From Antrihabitans auranticaus (lineage in GTDB: Bacteria; Actinomycetota; Actinomycetes; Mycobacteriales; Mycobacteriaceae): a stretch of 64,000 nucleotides of DNA. The position numbers and the translations under genes were made by a program. The notes under the pieces are model-generated. The model searched no databases and was not told the origin of the DNA. It saw nothing but the letters and a program-made list of their open reading frames with translations. The DNA is taken from NCBI RefSeq assembly GCF_016481275.1, contig NZ_JAEMNW010000001.1, positions 248,001 to 312,000 on the forward strand. The letters are read 5' to 3'. Shown piece by piece: positions 1 to 8,296 of this stretch (positions are counted from its first letter, which is position 1; every line of letters begins with the position of its first letter).

Positions 1-370
1 GCATCGACCAGCCGACCTCGTGGCCGTGGGTGCTCGCGACGACACGCTGCGCGCCCGCCCGCCGAACGACCGGTGCCAGCAGTGCCAGCGGCGCGGCCGC
101 GCCGAACCAGGCACTGTCGCACCCGGTCGACGTCATGAGCTGCGCAGCCCGGCGGGCGACGAACGGGGTCGGGACCATGAGGGTCGTCGGGTGACGGACC
201 ACCTCGAACGGCTGCTTGGCGTCGAACTTGATGTGGCTGTCGCCTCGCCAGCGCGGCGCGTAGACGACGAGGTCGTCGGCGGGCAGCTTGCCTGCGAGCG
301 TGTGCAGGTAGGACTGGATGCCTCCGGGACGCGGCGGGAAGTCGTTGGTCACCAGGAGGGTGCGCGGCAT
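1..370 (-). CDS. pimB: PimB'-like phosphatidylinositol mannosyltransferase, N-terminal part
   Basis: Partial gene: it starts with ATG at 370 and runs off the left edge, leaving about 123 residues. The translation opens MPRTLLVTNDFPPRPGGIQ, the glycine-rich start of GT-B glycosyltransferases (family GT4), and continues with WFGAAAPLALLAP and ASTHGHEVGWS. These segments are familiar from PimB' (Rv2188c of M. tuberculosis), the GDP-mannose-dependent enzyme that adds the second mannose to phosphatidylinositol monomannoside at the cytoplasmic face of the membrane. The following genes match the Rv2189c-Rv2191 order, which supports the assignment. The donor-binding C-terminal half lies outside the window, so catalytic residues there cannot be checked. 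Confidence 0.88.
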   Translation of the reverse strand, partial: MPRTLLVTNDFPPRPGGIQSYLHTLAGKLPADDLVVYAPRWRGDSHIKFDAKQPFEVVRHPTTLMVPTPFVARRAAQLMTSTGCDSAWFGAAAPLALLAPVVRRAGAQRVVASTHGHEVGWSM

Positions 371-379
371 GGGGTGACC

Positions 380-1744
380 TTACCCAGGAGCATTCGACAG
401 AAGTCGGCTGCTTGTCCATTTACGCCAGCCGTCCAGGAAATCGGCCGTCCCCATGCCGAGAACCGCTCGAAAGGCGGCGTCCACCCCTGCCTCGTCGACC
501 GGTCCGCGGGCGAGTTGCCGATAGAGGTCGACCAGGGCGCGCTCGCCGAAGTCGGCCGCCAGGTATGCGCACGCGGACCACGCCGTCTCGTACGCGAGCC
601 CAGCGCTCTCTGGAGCCGCGAAGTCGGCGTCGGTGGGCAACGAGGTGGGCAGCGCGCCGTTCGCGACCTGACGCGCCAACGTCGGGGCTGTGCGCGCAAA
701 CGCCAGCTCCGAGTCGCGATAGCCCGAATAATCGGCAAAGCCTTCCAGGATCCACATGGGCGATCCGTCGACGGTCGCTGCACGCGCCGCGACGTGCGTC
801 AACTCGTGCCGCAGCACCGATCGCCGGGTCACAACGGTCAGCCGATCTGCCGATTCGGGGCTGAACACGATCCGCTGGCCGGTCACGGGCGAACCCTGCG
901 TGACCGCGTCGGATACCGACACAGCCGCGACATCGAGGCCGCTGCGGGGCGCTCCGGCAAGGGCGGCGAACTCTTCCTGGCTCGCCGCCGCAAACACGAG
1001 CGCGGAGCCCACCCACCCCGGCCCCCACAGGGACGACACTGCCGGGACCGCGGTCGCCAGCTCAGCCGCGAGGGCGTCGACGGTCTCGTCGGTGTGGCCG
1101 AGCACGACCGATGTCCGACCATCGGCCGTCGGGACCGAAACAGCGGTGAGCGGCCCGAAGTCCCACGGCCCACGCCAGGTGGTCCTGCCGCCTGCGGGCG
1201 CGTCGGACACCAACTTCCAGCCATCGCCCCGCCGCGCCACCGTCAGAGCGACAGGTTTGCGCGTCGGCATTGTGTCCGGTCCGGCCACTGCGTACCGCAG
1301 ATAGACCGGCGGAGTCCAGACGTCGGCGGCACCGAGTGCGTCGGCAACGGCCGGATCGACGGGTTGCTCGGGTTCGGAACCGATTTCGAAGCCCCAGTCG
1401 GCAAGCGGAACGCCGGCGAGGTTGTGCGCACGTGCAATCTCGCGGTCCAGGAAACCGGGTTCGGCCTGCACATCGAAGAGCGGTAAGAGCGCGTCTGCGT
1501 CATCGGCACGCACAGCCGCTGCCCAGGCGTCGAGGACGGTCTGCAGCCCCTGGCGGCGTTGTTCTTCGTAAGGATTCGACGATGGCGTGCGGGTCGCCGG
1601 ACCCGTGCCGGCCGACTCGGTCGAACCGCGCACAAAGACCATCACCGTGACGGTCAACGCCACAACGAGCCCGAAAAGTGCTGCAATTTCCCAGCGGCGA
1701 ATGCGCCGCTTACCGGAGTTGAACGAATCCGTTTCGGTCGTCAG
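380..1744 (-). CDS. Membrane-anchored gluzincin-like protein (Rv2189c-type)
   Basis: Conserved protein of unknown function beside pimB'. The reading frame begins with a basic stretch (GKRRIRRW), then one membrane segment (about residues 20-42), then a large extracytoplasmic domain. Near the middle is HELTH followed about 20 residues later by EGFADY, the HExxH...E arrangement of gluzincin zinc peptidases, so a peptidase role is plausible but unproven. The first ATG/GTG/TTG in frame is a GTG at 1663, which would cut through the membrane segment. The charged N-terminus needs a start near 1744, where a CTG overlaps the TGA of the upstream NlpC gene. I therefore place the start there, with moderate certainty. 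It probably shares an operon with the upstream NlpC/P60 gene. Confidence 0.7.
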   Translation of the reverse strand: MTTETDSFNSGKRRIRRWEIAALFGLVVALTVTVMVFVRGSTESAGTGPATRTPSSNPYEEQRRQGLQTVLDAWAAAVRADDADALLPLFDVQAEPGFLDREIARAHNLAGVPLADWGFEIGSEPEQPVDPAVADALGAADVWTPPVYLRYAVAGPDTMPTRKPVALTVARRGDGWKLVSDAPAGGRTTWRGPWDFGPLTAVSVPTADGRTSVVLGHTDETVDALAAELATAVPAVSSLWGPGWVGSALVFAAASQEEFAALAGAPRSGLDVAAVSVSDAVTQGSPVTGQRIVFSPESADRLTVVTRRSVLRHELTHVAARAATVDGSPMWILEGFADYSGYRDSELAFARTAPTLARQVANGALPTSLPTDADFAAPESAGLAYETAWSACAYLAADFGERALVDLYRQLARGPVDEAGVDAAFRAVLGMGTADFLDGWRKWTSSRLLSNAPG

Positions 1745-2799
1745 TATCGGCGAGCGCCGTAGTACGGGCCGCCCGCGCTGAGCGGGACGATCGCGACCGG
1801 CACACCGAACGTCGAAGCGTGCAGCAGCATGCCGTTACCTGCGTAGATGCCCACATGCGACGCGTCGGAATAGAACCCGACGACATCACCCGGTTGCAGA
1901 TCCTTCTTGTCGACCGGCGTGCCCCCGGCCATCTGAGCCTGGCTCGAACGCGGCAAGTTCTTGCCGATCTGGCGATACGCCCACACGACGAGTCCGGAGC
2001 AATCGAACGAACCCGGACCTGTCGCACCCCACGAGTAGGGGCTGCCGATCTTCGTGATGCCCGCGCGCAGCGCGTCGACCCCCCCGCCGGTCAAACCCTG
2101 CAGCAAAACGAGTGGATCGAACCCGGGTGGCAGCGCCGAGCCGGCAAACATTCCCTGTTCGGCGGTCGAGAGCTGGGTCCAGGCCTGCAATACCTGCGCG
2201 ATCGACGCGTCCAGTTCGCTCTGCTTCTTCTGCAGCTCGTCACTGACGGCCTTCGCCTGCTCGACGGCCCCGCGTGCCGCCTCGGCGGATGCGCGGGAAG
2301 CCGATTCGGCCGTAGCTGCGTCGGTGCGAGCCTGTTTGAATTCGCCGACCTGCTCGGCGGTCGATGTCGAGATGACGTTGAGCATCGACATCTGATCGAG
2401 CAGCTGCTGCGGCGAATCACTCGTCAGCACTGCGAAAAGGCCGGTGGTCGATGCTCCGCGATAGTTCGCGACGGCCACGCTGTCGATGACCGGCTGGTAT
2501 TCGGCGATCTTCGCGTTGACCGATTCGAGCGCCTGCTGATCTGCCACGCGTTTGGTTTCGGCGGTGTTCTGGTCGGCCAACTTCTTGTCGAGTTCGATCT
2601 GTGCGTTGTGCAGTGACTCGTTGAGTTGCTCGGACTGGCGGGCCAACTCGGTCAACTGCTGTATCGCGTCGTTCGAATTGCCCGGCGTCGAAGCTGGGTC
2701 CGCAAGCGCGGGCCCGTTCGGGAGAGTCACCACCGCGATCGACAACAAGCTGACAGCAATAGCGCCGGCTGCCGTTCGGCGCACGCTTCGCATTGCCAC
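1741..2799 (-). CDS. Secreted NlpC/P60 peptidoglycan hydrolase with coiled coil (Rv2190c/RipC-like)
   Basis: About 352 residues: a signal peptide (MRSVRRTAAGAIAVSLL...ALA), then a long charged helical region (about residues 45-210) rich in Gln, Glu, Lys and Ala that looks like the PcsB/RipC coiled coil, then a C-terminal NlpC/P60 domain. The catalytic Cys is in FDCSGLV, with His in SHVGIY and a third polar residue in LLHAST. Such enzymes cut the D-Glu/mDAP bond of peptidoglycan stem peptides, and the coiled coil is usually a control segment, for example for FtsEX. GTG at 2799 is chosen because GGAG lies 8 bases upstream; ATG at 2793 is the alternative. An upstream element at 2970-2999 is shared with the next NlpC gene. 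Confidence 0.88.
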   Translation of the reverse strand: MAMRSVRRTAAGAIAVSLLSIAVVTLPNGPALADPASTPGNSNDAIQQLTELARQSEQLNESLHNAQIELDKKLADQNTAETKRVADQQALESVNAKIAEYQPVIDSVAVANYRGASTTGLFAVLTSDSPQQLLDQMSMLNVISTSTAEQVGEFKQARTDAATAESASRASAEAARGAVEQAKAVSDELQKKQSELDASIAQVLQAWTQLSTAEQGMFAGSALPPGFDPLVLLQGLTGGGVDALRAGITKIGSPYSWGATGPGSFDCSGLVVWAYRQIGKNLPRSSQAQMAGGTPVDKKDLQPGDVVGFYSDASHVGIYAGNGMLLHASTFGVPVAIVPLSAGGPYYGARRY

Positions 2800-2969
2800 G
2801 GATCGAACTCCGTTCCATTCCGTCGTGCTCGGTTCGCATGTGGGCATGAACCGGACCCGCCACAGATCAGCGCCCGCGCGCGGGGTCCAGCCGAGTACAT
2901 CGGTCTACGTTGCCCGACGCTCTCCTAGCGGGGATAGCGCATCGACTCGATGACGCCGAGTCCGGAATC

Positions 2970-2999
2970 GCCCGCAAGGTCTCGGACAGGTTACGAAAG
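2970..2999 (-). promoter_or_regulatory. Upstream element shared by both NlpC/P60 genes (copy 1)
   Basis: About 21 of 28 positions match the sequence at 3891-3920, which sits in the same orientation upstream of the second NlpC/P60 gene. The shared core reads TTCGTAA(C/T)CT followed by CGAGAC and TTGC. It is either a common promoter or the operator of a shared regulator. MtrA regulates cell-wall hydrolase genes in relatives, but the match to its box is not convincing. About 170 bases of leader separate this copy from its gene, and no riboswitch is recognisable there. Confidence 0.45.
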
Positions 3000-3063
3000 T
3001 GCGTACGTAGATGTCCAGCGCGGACACGAATTGATTACGCCCATCCCGTCGTCCGGACAACGC

Positions 3064-3100
3064 CGAAGGGGCGGTCCGGATAACCGAACCGCCCCTTTCG
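3064..3100 (-). terminator. Rho-independent-type hairpin after the small NlpC/P60 gene
   Basis: Inverted repeat CGAAGGGGCGGT ... ACCGCCCCTTTCG, with arms of about 12 pairs and a 12-base loop, starting about 24 bases beyond the stop codon at 3124. There is no U-tract, which is common for actinobacterial terminators. Confidence 0.75.
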
Positions 3101-3123
3101 GTGGCAGTAGAACTGCGGATGGA

Positions 3124-3684
3124 TCAGATGCGGCGGGCCGCCATGATGGACATCGAGTGCAACGGCGCGTACTGCACCGGCGTGCCGGAGGTCGACGCGT
3201 GGATGATGTTGCCGTTGCCGGCGTACATCGCGGCGTGGCCGCCACCGTTGTAGATCAAGATGTCGCCGGGGCGAAGGTCGTCAAGCGAAACCGCGTAGCC
3301 GGCGCCTGCCTGCGAACCACTGGTGCGCGGCACGCCGATTCCGGCCTGGCTGTACGCCCACTGGACGAGACCCGAGCAGTCGAACGCGTCCGGGCCGGAG
3401 GCGCCGTAAACATAGGGCGAACCGAGCTTGGACTGCGCCGCGGCAAGCGCGCGCTCTCCGACTGCCTGGACGGGCGCGATGGGGGTCGGCAGAGCGAACG
3501 GGGCGGGCAGGTTCGAGATGCCGGGGATGCCGGCGACACCTGGGATGTCGACAACTCCGAAGCCGGGAACGTCGACCGGTTCGGCCATCGCGGGGGCGGC
3601 AGTCGGGACAATCATCGCGCCGAGTGCGAGGGCCCCGGCGACGGCAGCCCGACGCGCGGGTCGATGCGTGGTGTTAAGCGCCAT
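3124..3684 (-). CDS. Secreted NlpC/P60 peptidoglycan hydrolase, small form
   Basis: 186 residues: a signal peptide (RRAAVAGALALGAMIVPTAAPAMAEP), a Pro/Gly-rich linker of about 45 residues with repeated PG and IPG steps, and a C-terminal NlpC/P60 domain. Catalytic Cys lies in FDCSGLVQW and His in GHAAMY; a third polar residue is in IIHAST. The family cleaves gamma-D-Glu/mDAP bonds in peptidoglycan. It has no coiled-coil regulator, unlike its neighbour. Control appears to be by a c-di-AMP riboswitch in the leader (3713-3859) and by the promoter element at 3891-3920. It ends before a strong hairpin, so it is probably transcribed alone. Confidence 0.9.
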   Translation of the reverse strand: MALNTTHRPARRAAVAGALALGAMIVPTAAPAMAEPVDVPGFGVVDIPGVAGIPGISNLPAPFALPTPIAPVQAVGERALAAAQSKLGSPYVYGASGPDAFDCSGLVQWAYSQAGIGVPRTSGSQAGAGYAVSLDDLRPGDILIYNGGGHAAMYAGNGNIIHASTSGTPVQYAPLHSMSIMAARRI

Positions 3685-3712
3685 GAAAAGTTGTGCTCCG
3701 TTTCTTCCGTTC

Positions 3713-3859
3713 GTCCACCGGCCGGGTTAGCTGACGGGTTCGGGCTCGGAAGTGCCCTACCCACCGAGTCGCGCTGTACGCGGTCCGGCGGGATTCACCC
3801 CAGTCGAAACCTGGGTTCCCGGCTCGTTCGCTCATGAGAGCGTCCGATTAGGCGGTGAC
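3713..3859 (-). ncRNA. c-di-AMP riboswitch (ydaO/yuaA class)
   Basis: The minus-strand leader carries the class hallmarks in order: CCGGGAACCCA, then CTGGGGTGAAT, a variable stem, GGGTAGGG, and CCCGAACCCGTCAGCTAACC. A closing helix can form between GTCACCG (3853-3859) and CGGTGGAC (3713-3720) with one bulge. In actinobacteria this riboswitch commonly precedes cell-wall hydrolase genes and usually switches them off when c-di-AMP binds. Here it sits 28 bases before the NlpC/P60 start codon. I see no classic terminator, so the output mechanism is unclear. Confidence 0.92.
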
Positions 3860-3890
3860 CTGCAGTGCTGCACGAGGTAGTCCAGCAAGA

Positions 3891-3920
3891 CTCTGCAATG
3901 TCTCGAAAAGATTACGAAGC
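3891..3920 (-). promoter_or_regulatory. Upstream element shared by both NlpC/P60 genes (copy 2)
   Basis: Partner of the element at 2970-2999 (about 21 of 28 matches, same orientation). It lies about 30 bases upstream of the riboswitch, where the promoter should be. Confidence 0.45.
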
Positions 3921-4417
3921 GATATCTGCCGCGTCTAACCGTCGACCGCCGATTCGCTGTCGGCGGCTAATTCAACTTTTGATCGGTGCGACCGCCGTCA
4001 CGTTTTCGCCGTTCGGAGGTTTCGCCGGGGCAGCCACGGGGAATAGAAGGGGGGAGCAAACGCAATTCGAGCGCATATGCACTGCCTTATCTCAGGCAGT
4101 ATTCAGCACATCACTGCAGGTCAGTGACATTTTCTCGCAGCCTGGAACCAACTGGTCGGTTACGCGGTGGGCAATCGGCTGGAAATTCGGACAAATCCAC
4201 GCCCGCACGCAAGAACGTCGATTGCCGACTCGGGGAGCATTGATTCATTTCGTCGATGACTGTGATCCGCGCCTCCAATCGCAGCCAGAGCCGTTATTTG
4301 GCGAATGATCACGTAAAAGCATTCGCGAATACCGCGAATTCGAATTTGCGCGATCAGGACTATTCGCCGCGGCGCGTCCACGAGAGCCTGTCGGTGCCCG
4401 GTCCTACTCTGACGTTC
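3921..4417. other. Noncoding region of about 500 bases with two adjacent small hairpins
   Basis: This lies between the divergent NlpC/P60 and nuclease genes and is visibly more AT-rich than its surroundings. It contains two neighbouring inverted repeats: ACTGCCT...AGGCAGT (4081-4100) and TCACTG...CAGTGA (4111-4127). An open frame crosses the region (3865-4308, +), but it begins inside the riboswitch region, has no ribosome binding site and gives no recognisable protein. I treat the stretch as noncoding, possibly with a small RNA or regulatory role. Confidence 0.4.
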
Positions 4418-6229
4418 GTGAGCTTGCCGATCCCCTGGGACAGTCGTCCGAGACGCGCGTCGAGCTCCACATTCTCGGGATACGACCAGGTTGCCGGCTG
4501 GCAAGGTCCCGCGCGCCAGCTCGCGTTCGACGAACTGGACACTCCCCTCTGCGATACGACGTTCGTCGTCGTCGACCTCGAAACGACCGGTGGGAGCAGC
4601 GAGAACGACGCCATCACCGAGATCGGCGCGGTCAAGATCCGCGGCGGTGAGGTTATCGGCGAACTCGCGACCCTCGTCGATCCTGGCCGCTCGATTCCGC
4701 CTCTGATCGTCGAGATCACCGGGATCACCACCGCGATGGTGATGGGCGCGCCCACGATCGATCGCGTGCTTCCCAGCTTCCTCGAGTTCGCGAAGGGCGC
4801 CGTGCTCGTGGCGCACAATGCGCCTTTCGATGTCGGTTTCCTGCGTGCCGCCGCGGCCGAACGCAACATCCCATGGCCGCAGTTCAAGGTGCTGTGCACT
4901 GTGAAGCTCGCGCGCAGGGTGCTCACCCGCGACGAGGCACCGTCGGTCAAGCTCTCCGCTCTCGCTTCGCTCTTCCGCGCGACGACCCAACCTACGCACC
5001 GGGCACTCGACGACGCCCGCGCAACCGTGGACGTCTTGCACGCTCTACTGGAACGCATCGGCAATCAAGGCGTCCAGAGCTACACCGAACTCGTCGACTA
5101 CCTGCCGGCCGTTTCTGCCGGCCAGCGGTCCAAGCGCGGGCTGGCGGCCGGCCTACCGCGAACTCCGGGGGTCTATCTGTTTCGTGGGCCCGGCGACGAG
5201 GTCCTCTATATAGGCACCACCGTCAACCTGCAGCGACGCGTGCGCAACTACTTCACCGGCTCCGAGACCCGTGGCCGGATGAAGGAGATGGTGGCCCTCG
5301 CCGAGCGGGTCGACCACGTCGAGTGCGCGCATTGGCTCGAGGCGGGGGTACGGGAGCTCCGCCTTCTGGTCGCGCACGCCCCGCCGTACAACCGCCGTTC
5401 GAAGTTCCCGAAACGCGCATGGTGGGCAACGCTCACCGACGAGGCTTTTCCGCGATTCACCCTGACGCGCAAGGCCAGCGCAGGCTCACTGGGCCCGTTC
5501 GGATCGCGCGCGCACGCAGCCGATGTGACGGCCACGATCGGCGAGTTCTGCGGCATCCGTACCTGCACCGCTCGCATCCCGGCGGGCGAAATGCACGGTA
5601 GGGACTGTCCCTACGCCGTGGTCGGCGGTTGTCCCGCATCGGCACGTCAGGCCTTCCAAACGGCCGAAGAGTACAGCTGCTCGGCAGCGGCGGTCCGCGA
5701 CCTGATCGCAGGTCGCGACGACGAACCGCTCCGGCGCATGCGACACCGGATCGAACAGCTCGCGGACGCCGAACTCTTCGAAAGTGCTGCGCGCCTTCGC
5801 GATCGGGCCGCGGAGGTCGTCCACGCAGTGCGTCGCGTCCAACGCCTTGCGGCAATCGCGGCGATCACCGAACTGATCGCCGCACGGCGTGCTCCCGACG
5901 GCGGCTGGGAAGTGGTGGTGGTCCGCTCGGGAAGGCTCGCGGCCGCTGGAGTTGCCGCTCGCAACGTCCCGCCGATGCCGGTGATCGACGCCATCGCCGC
6001 GAGCGCGGAAACAGTGATCCCCGACGACTCTCCACTACACGGTGCCCTGGCCGAGGAGGTCGGGCTGGTCGCAAGTTGGCTCGATACTCCCGGCGTGCGC
6101 ATCGTGCGCACCACCGAGGGATACGCCGAACCCGCCTACGGCACCGGCCGCTGGCTCGGTTGGGCGGAATTGGCTCGCGATGCGGTCCGCGCGGAGTCCG
6201 CCGGTGCCACCTACCTGCGCCTGGCCTGA
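4418..6229 (+). CDS. DEDDh exonuclease fused to GIY-YIG (UvrC-like) nuclease
   Basis: 603 residues with two nuclease modules. An N-terminal DnaQ-type 3'-5' exonuclease (about residues 45-215) has motifs FVVVDLETTGG, VAHNAPFDVGFL and HRALDDA, which give the DEDDh residues. A GIY-YIG domain (about 250-335) has GVYLF, LYIGT, RRVRNYF and PYNRR, as in the UvrC N-terminus or Cho. A UVR-like helical segment follows near 440-475. The UvrC C-terminal endonuclease is absent. Relatives such as Rv2191 have the same layout, and a DNA repair or proofreading role is inferred. The GTG at 4418 gives the normal family length; TACTCT lies about 8 bases upstream with no ribosome binding site, which suggests a leaderless mRNA. 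The longer frame from 4256 adds a non-conserved tail. Confidence 0.88.
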   Translation: MSLPIPWDSRPRRASSSTFSGYDQVAGWQGPARQLAFDELDTPLCDTTFVVVDLETTGGSSENDAITEIGAVKIRGGEVIGELATLVDPGRSIPPLIVEITGITTAMVMGAPTIDRVLPSFLEFAKGAVLVAHNAPFDVGFLRAAAAERNIPWPQFKVLCTVKLARRVLTRDEAPSVKLSALASLFRATTQPTHRALDDARATVDVLHALLERIGNQGVQSYTELVDYLPAVSAGQRSKRGLAAGLPRTPGVYLFRGPGDEVLYIGTTVNLQRRVRNYFTGSETRGRMKEMVALAERVDHVECAHWLEAGVRELRLLVAHAPPYNRRSKFPKRAWWATLTDEAFPRFTLTRKASAGSLGPFGSRAHAADVTATIGEFCGIRTCTARIPAGEMHGRDCPYAVVGGCPASARQAFQTAEEYSCSAAAVRDLIAGRDDEPLRRMRHRIEQLADAELFESAARLRDRAAEVVHAVRRVQRLAAIAAITELIAARRAPDGGWEVVVVRSGRLAAAGVAARNVPPMPVIDAIAASAETVIPDDSPLHGALAEEVGLVASWLDTPGVRIVRTTEGYAEPAYGTGRWLGWAELARDAVRAESAGATYLRLA

Positions 6230-6277
6230 CGATGCCAGGCCTAGGCTCTGATTCAGCCGCCGAAACGAAGGGGTTCC

Positions 6278-6553
6278 ATGATCACCGCCATTGTCCTGAT
6301 CCACGCAGACGCCGCACGCATCCCCGAAACCGCGCAAGCAGTCGCAGACACGTCCGGCGTGGCGGAGGTCTACTCGTGCGCGGGTGACGTCGACCTGATC
6401 GCGATCGTCCGGGTCCGCGATCACGAACAGATCGCAGGCGTCGTGACCAGCGGAATCAACAAGATTCCCGGTGTCACGAAGACGGCGACCCACATCGCGT
6501 TCAAGTCCTATGCGAGCGCTGACGTGGAAGCCGGATTCTCCCTGGGCGACTAA
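6278..6553 (+). CDS. Stand-alone Lrp/AsnC ligand-binding (RAM) domain protein
   Basis: 91 residues starting [17 protein letters not shown], with [20 protein letters not shown] and [16 protein letters not shown]. This is the alpha/beta RAM domain of Lrp/AsnC regulators without the DNA-binding helix-turn-helix. Such small proteins form dimeric or higher barrels that bind amino acids; their partners are not known. AAGGGG precedes the ATG by 5 bases. Its stop overlaps that of convergent trpD by two bases (6551-6552). The pairing with trpD is typical of mycobacterial relatives, so a role in amino-acid sensing is reasonable but unproven. Confidence 0.85.
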   Translation: MITAIVLIHADAARIPETAQAVADTSGVAEVYSCAGDVDLIAIVRVRDHEQIAGVVTSGINKIPGVTKTATHIAFKSYASADVEAGFSLGD

Positions 6554-7626
6554 TCCGAGCCGAGTGCTGCGGTCAGCGTCTTCCAGCGGTCGAGCAACGC
6601 CGTCGCCGCACCGTTGTCCAACACTTCGGCGGCACGTTCGATGCCGCGAGCCAGAGCAGCCTCGAGGTTGTCGCCCACACCCTCGAAGGCCGCGATTGCA
6701 CCCGCCGCGTTGAGGAGGACCGCGTCCCGGACCGGACCTTCGACGCCCGCGAAAACCGCGCGCGCAACTTCGGCGTTCGCCTGCGCATCTCCACCGCGAA
6801 GCGCGTCGAGGGGAACCCGGGCGATGCCGAGGACGGTCGGGTCAAGCGTGTACGGCGTCACCTTGCCGTTTTCGACCACGAGAACTTCGGTCGTCGTAGA
6901 TGTCGTCATCTCGTCGAGGCCGTCGTTTCCACGCACGACGAGAGCGCTGTTGCCCCGATCGGCGAAAACGCCGGCAATGACGGGCTGCAGATCTGCAAAT
7001 GCGCAGCCGACCAGGCCCGCGCGCGGCTGTGCGGGGTTCGTCAGCGGTCCGAGGACGTTGTAGACGGTCGGGATGCCGACCTCCTTGCGCGCCGGACCGG
7101 CAAAGCGGAGCGCGGGATGGAAGACCGGTGCGAAGCAGAACCCGATGCCGACCTCCTCGACGCAGCGCGCGACGCTCTGCGGCCCGAGGTTGATCTTGAC
7201 GCCCAGCGCCTCGAGCACGTCGGCACCGCCGCTTTTCGACGATGCCGCACGGTTACCGTGCTTCACGACCCTGATGCCCGTGGCCGCAACCACGATTGCG
7301 GACATGGTCGAAATGTTCACGGTGCCGGATCGATCGCCACCCGTGCCGACCACGTCGACCGCGTTGTTGTCGACGGGTACGGGCCGGGAGTGGGCGAGCA
7401 TGCCCTGCGCCAGCCCGATCAGTTCCTCTGGGGTGGGCCCTTTCATCTTCAGGACCACGCCGAACACACCGATCTGAGCGGACGTCGCGTTGTCGGACAT
7501 GATCTCGTTCATCGCCCACGCCGCGTCAGCGCTGGACAGGTCGCGCTTGTCGCTCAGCAGACCGAAGATCTGCTGCCAGCTGCGCACGGAATCGCCTTCA
7601 CCTGAGATCTCGAGGCCCGTCGTCAT
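6550..7626 (-). CDS. trpD: Anthranilate phosphoribosyltransferase
   Basis: 358 residues, the usual TrpD length. The enzyme transfers phosphoribose from PRPP to anthranilate, the second step of tryptophan synthesis, in the cytoplasm. The PRPP-binding VVGTGGD motif is clear, followed by [22 protein letters not shown] and [10 protein letters not shown], all standard family blocks. The ATG at 7626 ([17 protein letters not shown]) gives the expected N-terminal helix. No strong ribosome binding site is seen. As in M. tuberculosis, this trpD lies next to the cytochrome oxidase genes rather than in a trp operon. The gene upstream on the same strand is a small uncharacterised protein. Confidence 0.95.
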   Translation of the reverse strand: MTTGLEISGEGDSVRSWQQIFGLLSDKRDLSSADAAWAMNEIMSDNATSAQIGVFGVVLKMKGPTPEELIGLAQGMLAHSRPVPVDNNAVDVVGTGGDRSGTVNISTMSAIVVAATGIRVVKHGNRAASSKSGGADVLEALGVKINLGPQSVARCVEEVGIGFCFAPVFHPALRFAGPARKEVGIPTVYNVLGPLTNPAQPRAGLVGCAFADLQPVIAGVFADRGNSALVVRGNDGLDEMTTSTTTEVLVVENGKVTPYTLDPTVLGIARVPLDALRGGDAQANAEVARAVFAGVEGPVRDAVLLNAAGAIAAFEGVGDNLEAALARGIERAAEVLDNGAATALLDRWKTLTAALGSD

Positions 7627-7693
7627 CGCGCGCACCCAGTCATTCGTCGCCTGCCCTCCAGGAATCGTTGCGTGCAGCTTAGTCAGCCGCCCC

Positions 7694-8182
7694 TCAGGAC
7701 TCTTTACGGAGGGAATCGGCACCGGGTTGAAGCGACAGGGGTTGAAGCACTTCCCAACCCAGGCAGTTGCCGTCGTTGCGTTGGGCGAGACCGACCATCC
7801 GCGACCGTTCCTGGGAACAGTGCAGCGCGTCGACGAGTTGCACCCGCTGCAGCGCCAGCGCCACCATCCCGGCAACCGGCTCCGGAATCGGTTCCAGAGG
7901 GCGGTAGTCCTCTTGCGCGGCAACGGCAATGACGCCCGGAACGGCGGCGGCGGGCAGCTCGAGCCGGTGCCGCAACACCGCTTCGCGCGCCGGATCCGGC
8001 AGCGGCGCACCGCCGACCGGGCGCAGCAGCGCCTCCGAACAGGCCTCCGCATCGTCGAAGCTCGCGGCGACCACGATCAAGTCCGGGCGTCCTGGATCGA
8101 GAGATTCGCGGCCGCCGCGGCGCGGCAGCAAACGCCGCCACCAACGGTCGGCGCGTCGTATTCCAGTCATGCCTGCAACCAT
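7694..8182 (-). CDS. Uncharacterised 162-residue protein upstream of trpD
   Basis: I do not recognise a family. The N-terminus is basic ([18 protein letters not shown]). A compact region follows with [19 protein letters not shown], then [20 protein letters not shown] and a helical segment rich in Val, Leu and Gln ending [18 protein letters not shown]. There is no signal peptide or membrane segment. The start is ATG at 8182, with ATG 8170 also possible; neither has a good ribosome binding site. It lies 67 bases before trpD on the same strand and diverges from ctaE, 114 bases away. The coherent composition, unlike the overlapping antisense frames, supports a real gene. Confidence 0.6.
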   Translation of the reverse strand: MVAGMTGIRRADRWWRRLLPRRGGRESLDPGRPDLIVVAASFDDAEACSEALLRPVGGAPLPDPAREAVLRHRLELPAAAVPGVIAVAAQEDYRPLEPIPEPVAGMVALALQRVQLVDALHCSQERSRMVGLAQRNDGNCLGWEVLQPLSLQPGADSLRKES

Positions 8183-8296
8183 CGCATGGCCGTCGACCTG
8201 CACAAATACCGAGGCTGACGACGCAGACAAAAATCTTGGCGAACCAATTTTCCACCCCCGCACATCTTTCGTACTACGACGGGTCATACTTCTCTT

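Noticed and set aside
3865-4308. 147-residue plus-strand open frame in the gap after the riboswitch
   Set aside because: It begins inside the riboswitch promoter region, lacks a ribosome binding site, and its weakly hydrophobic segment does not form a convincing signal peptide.
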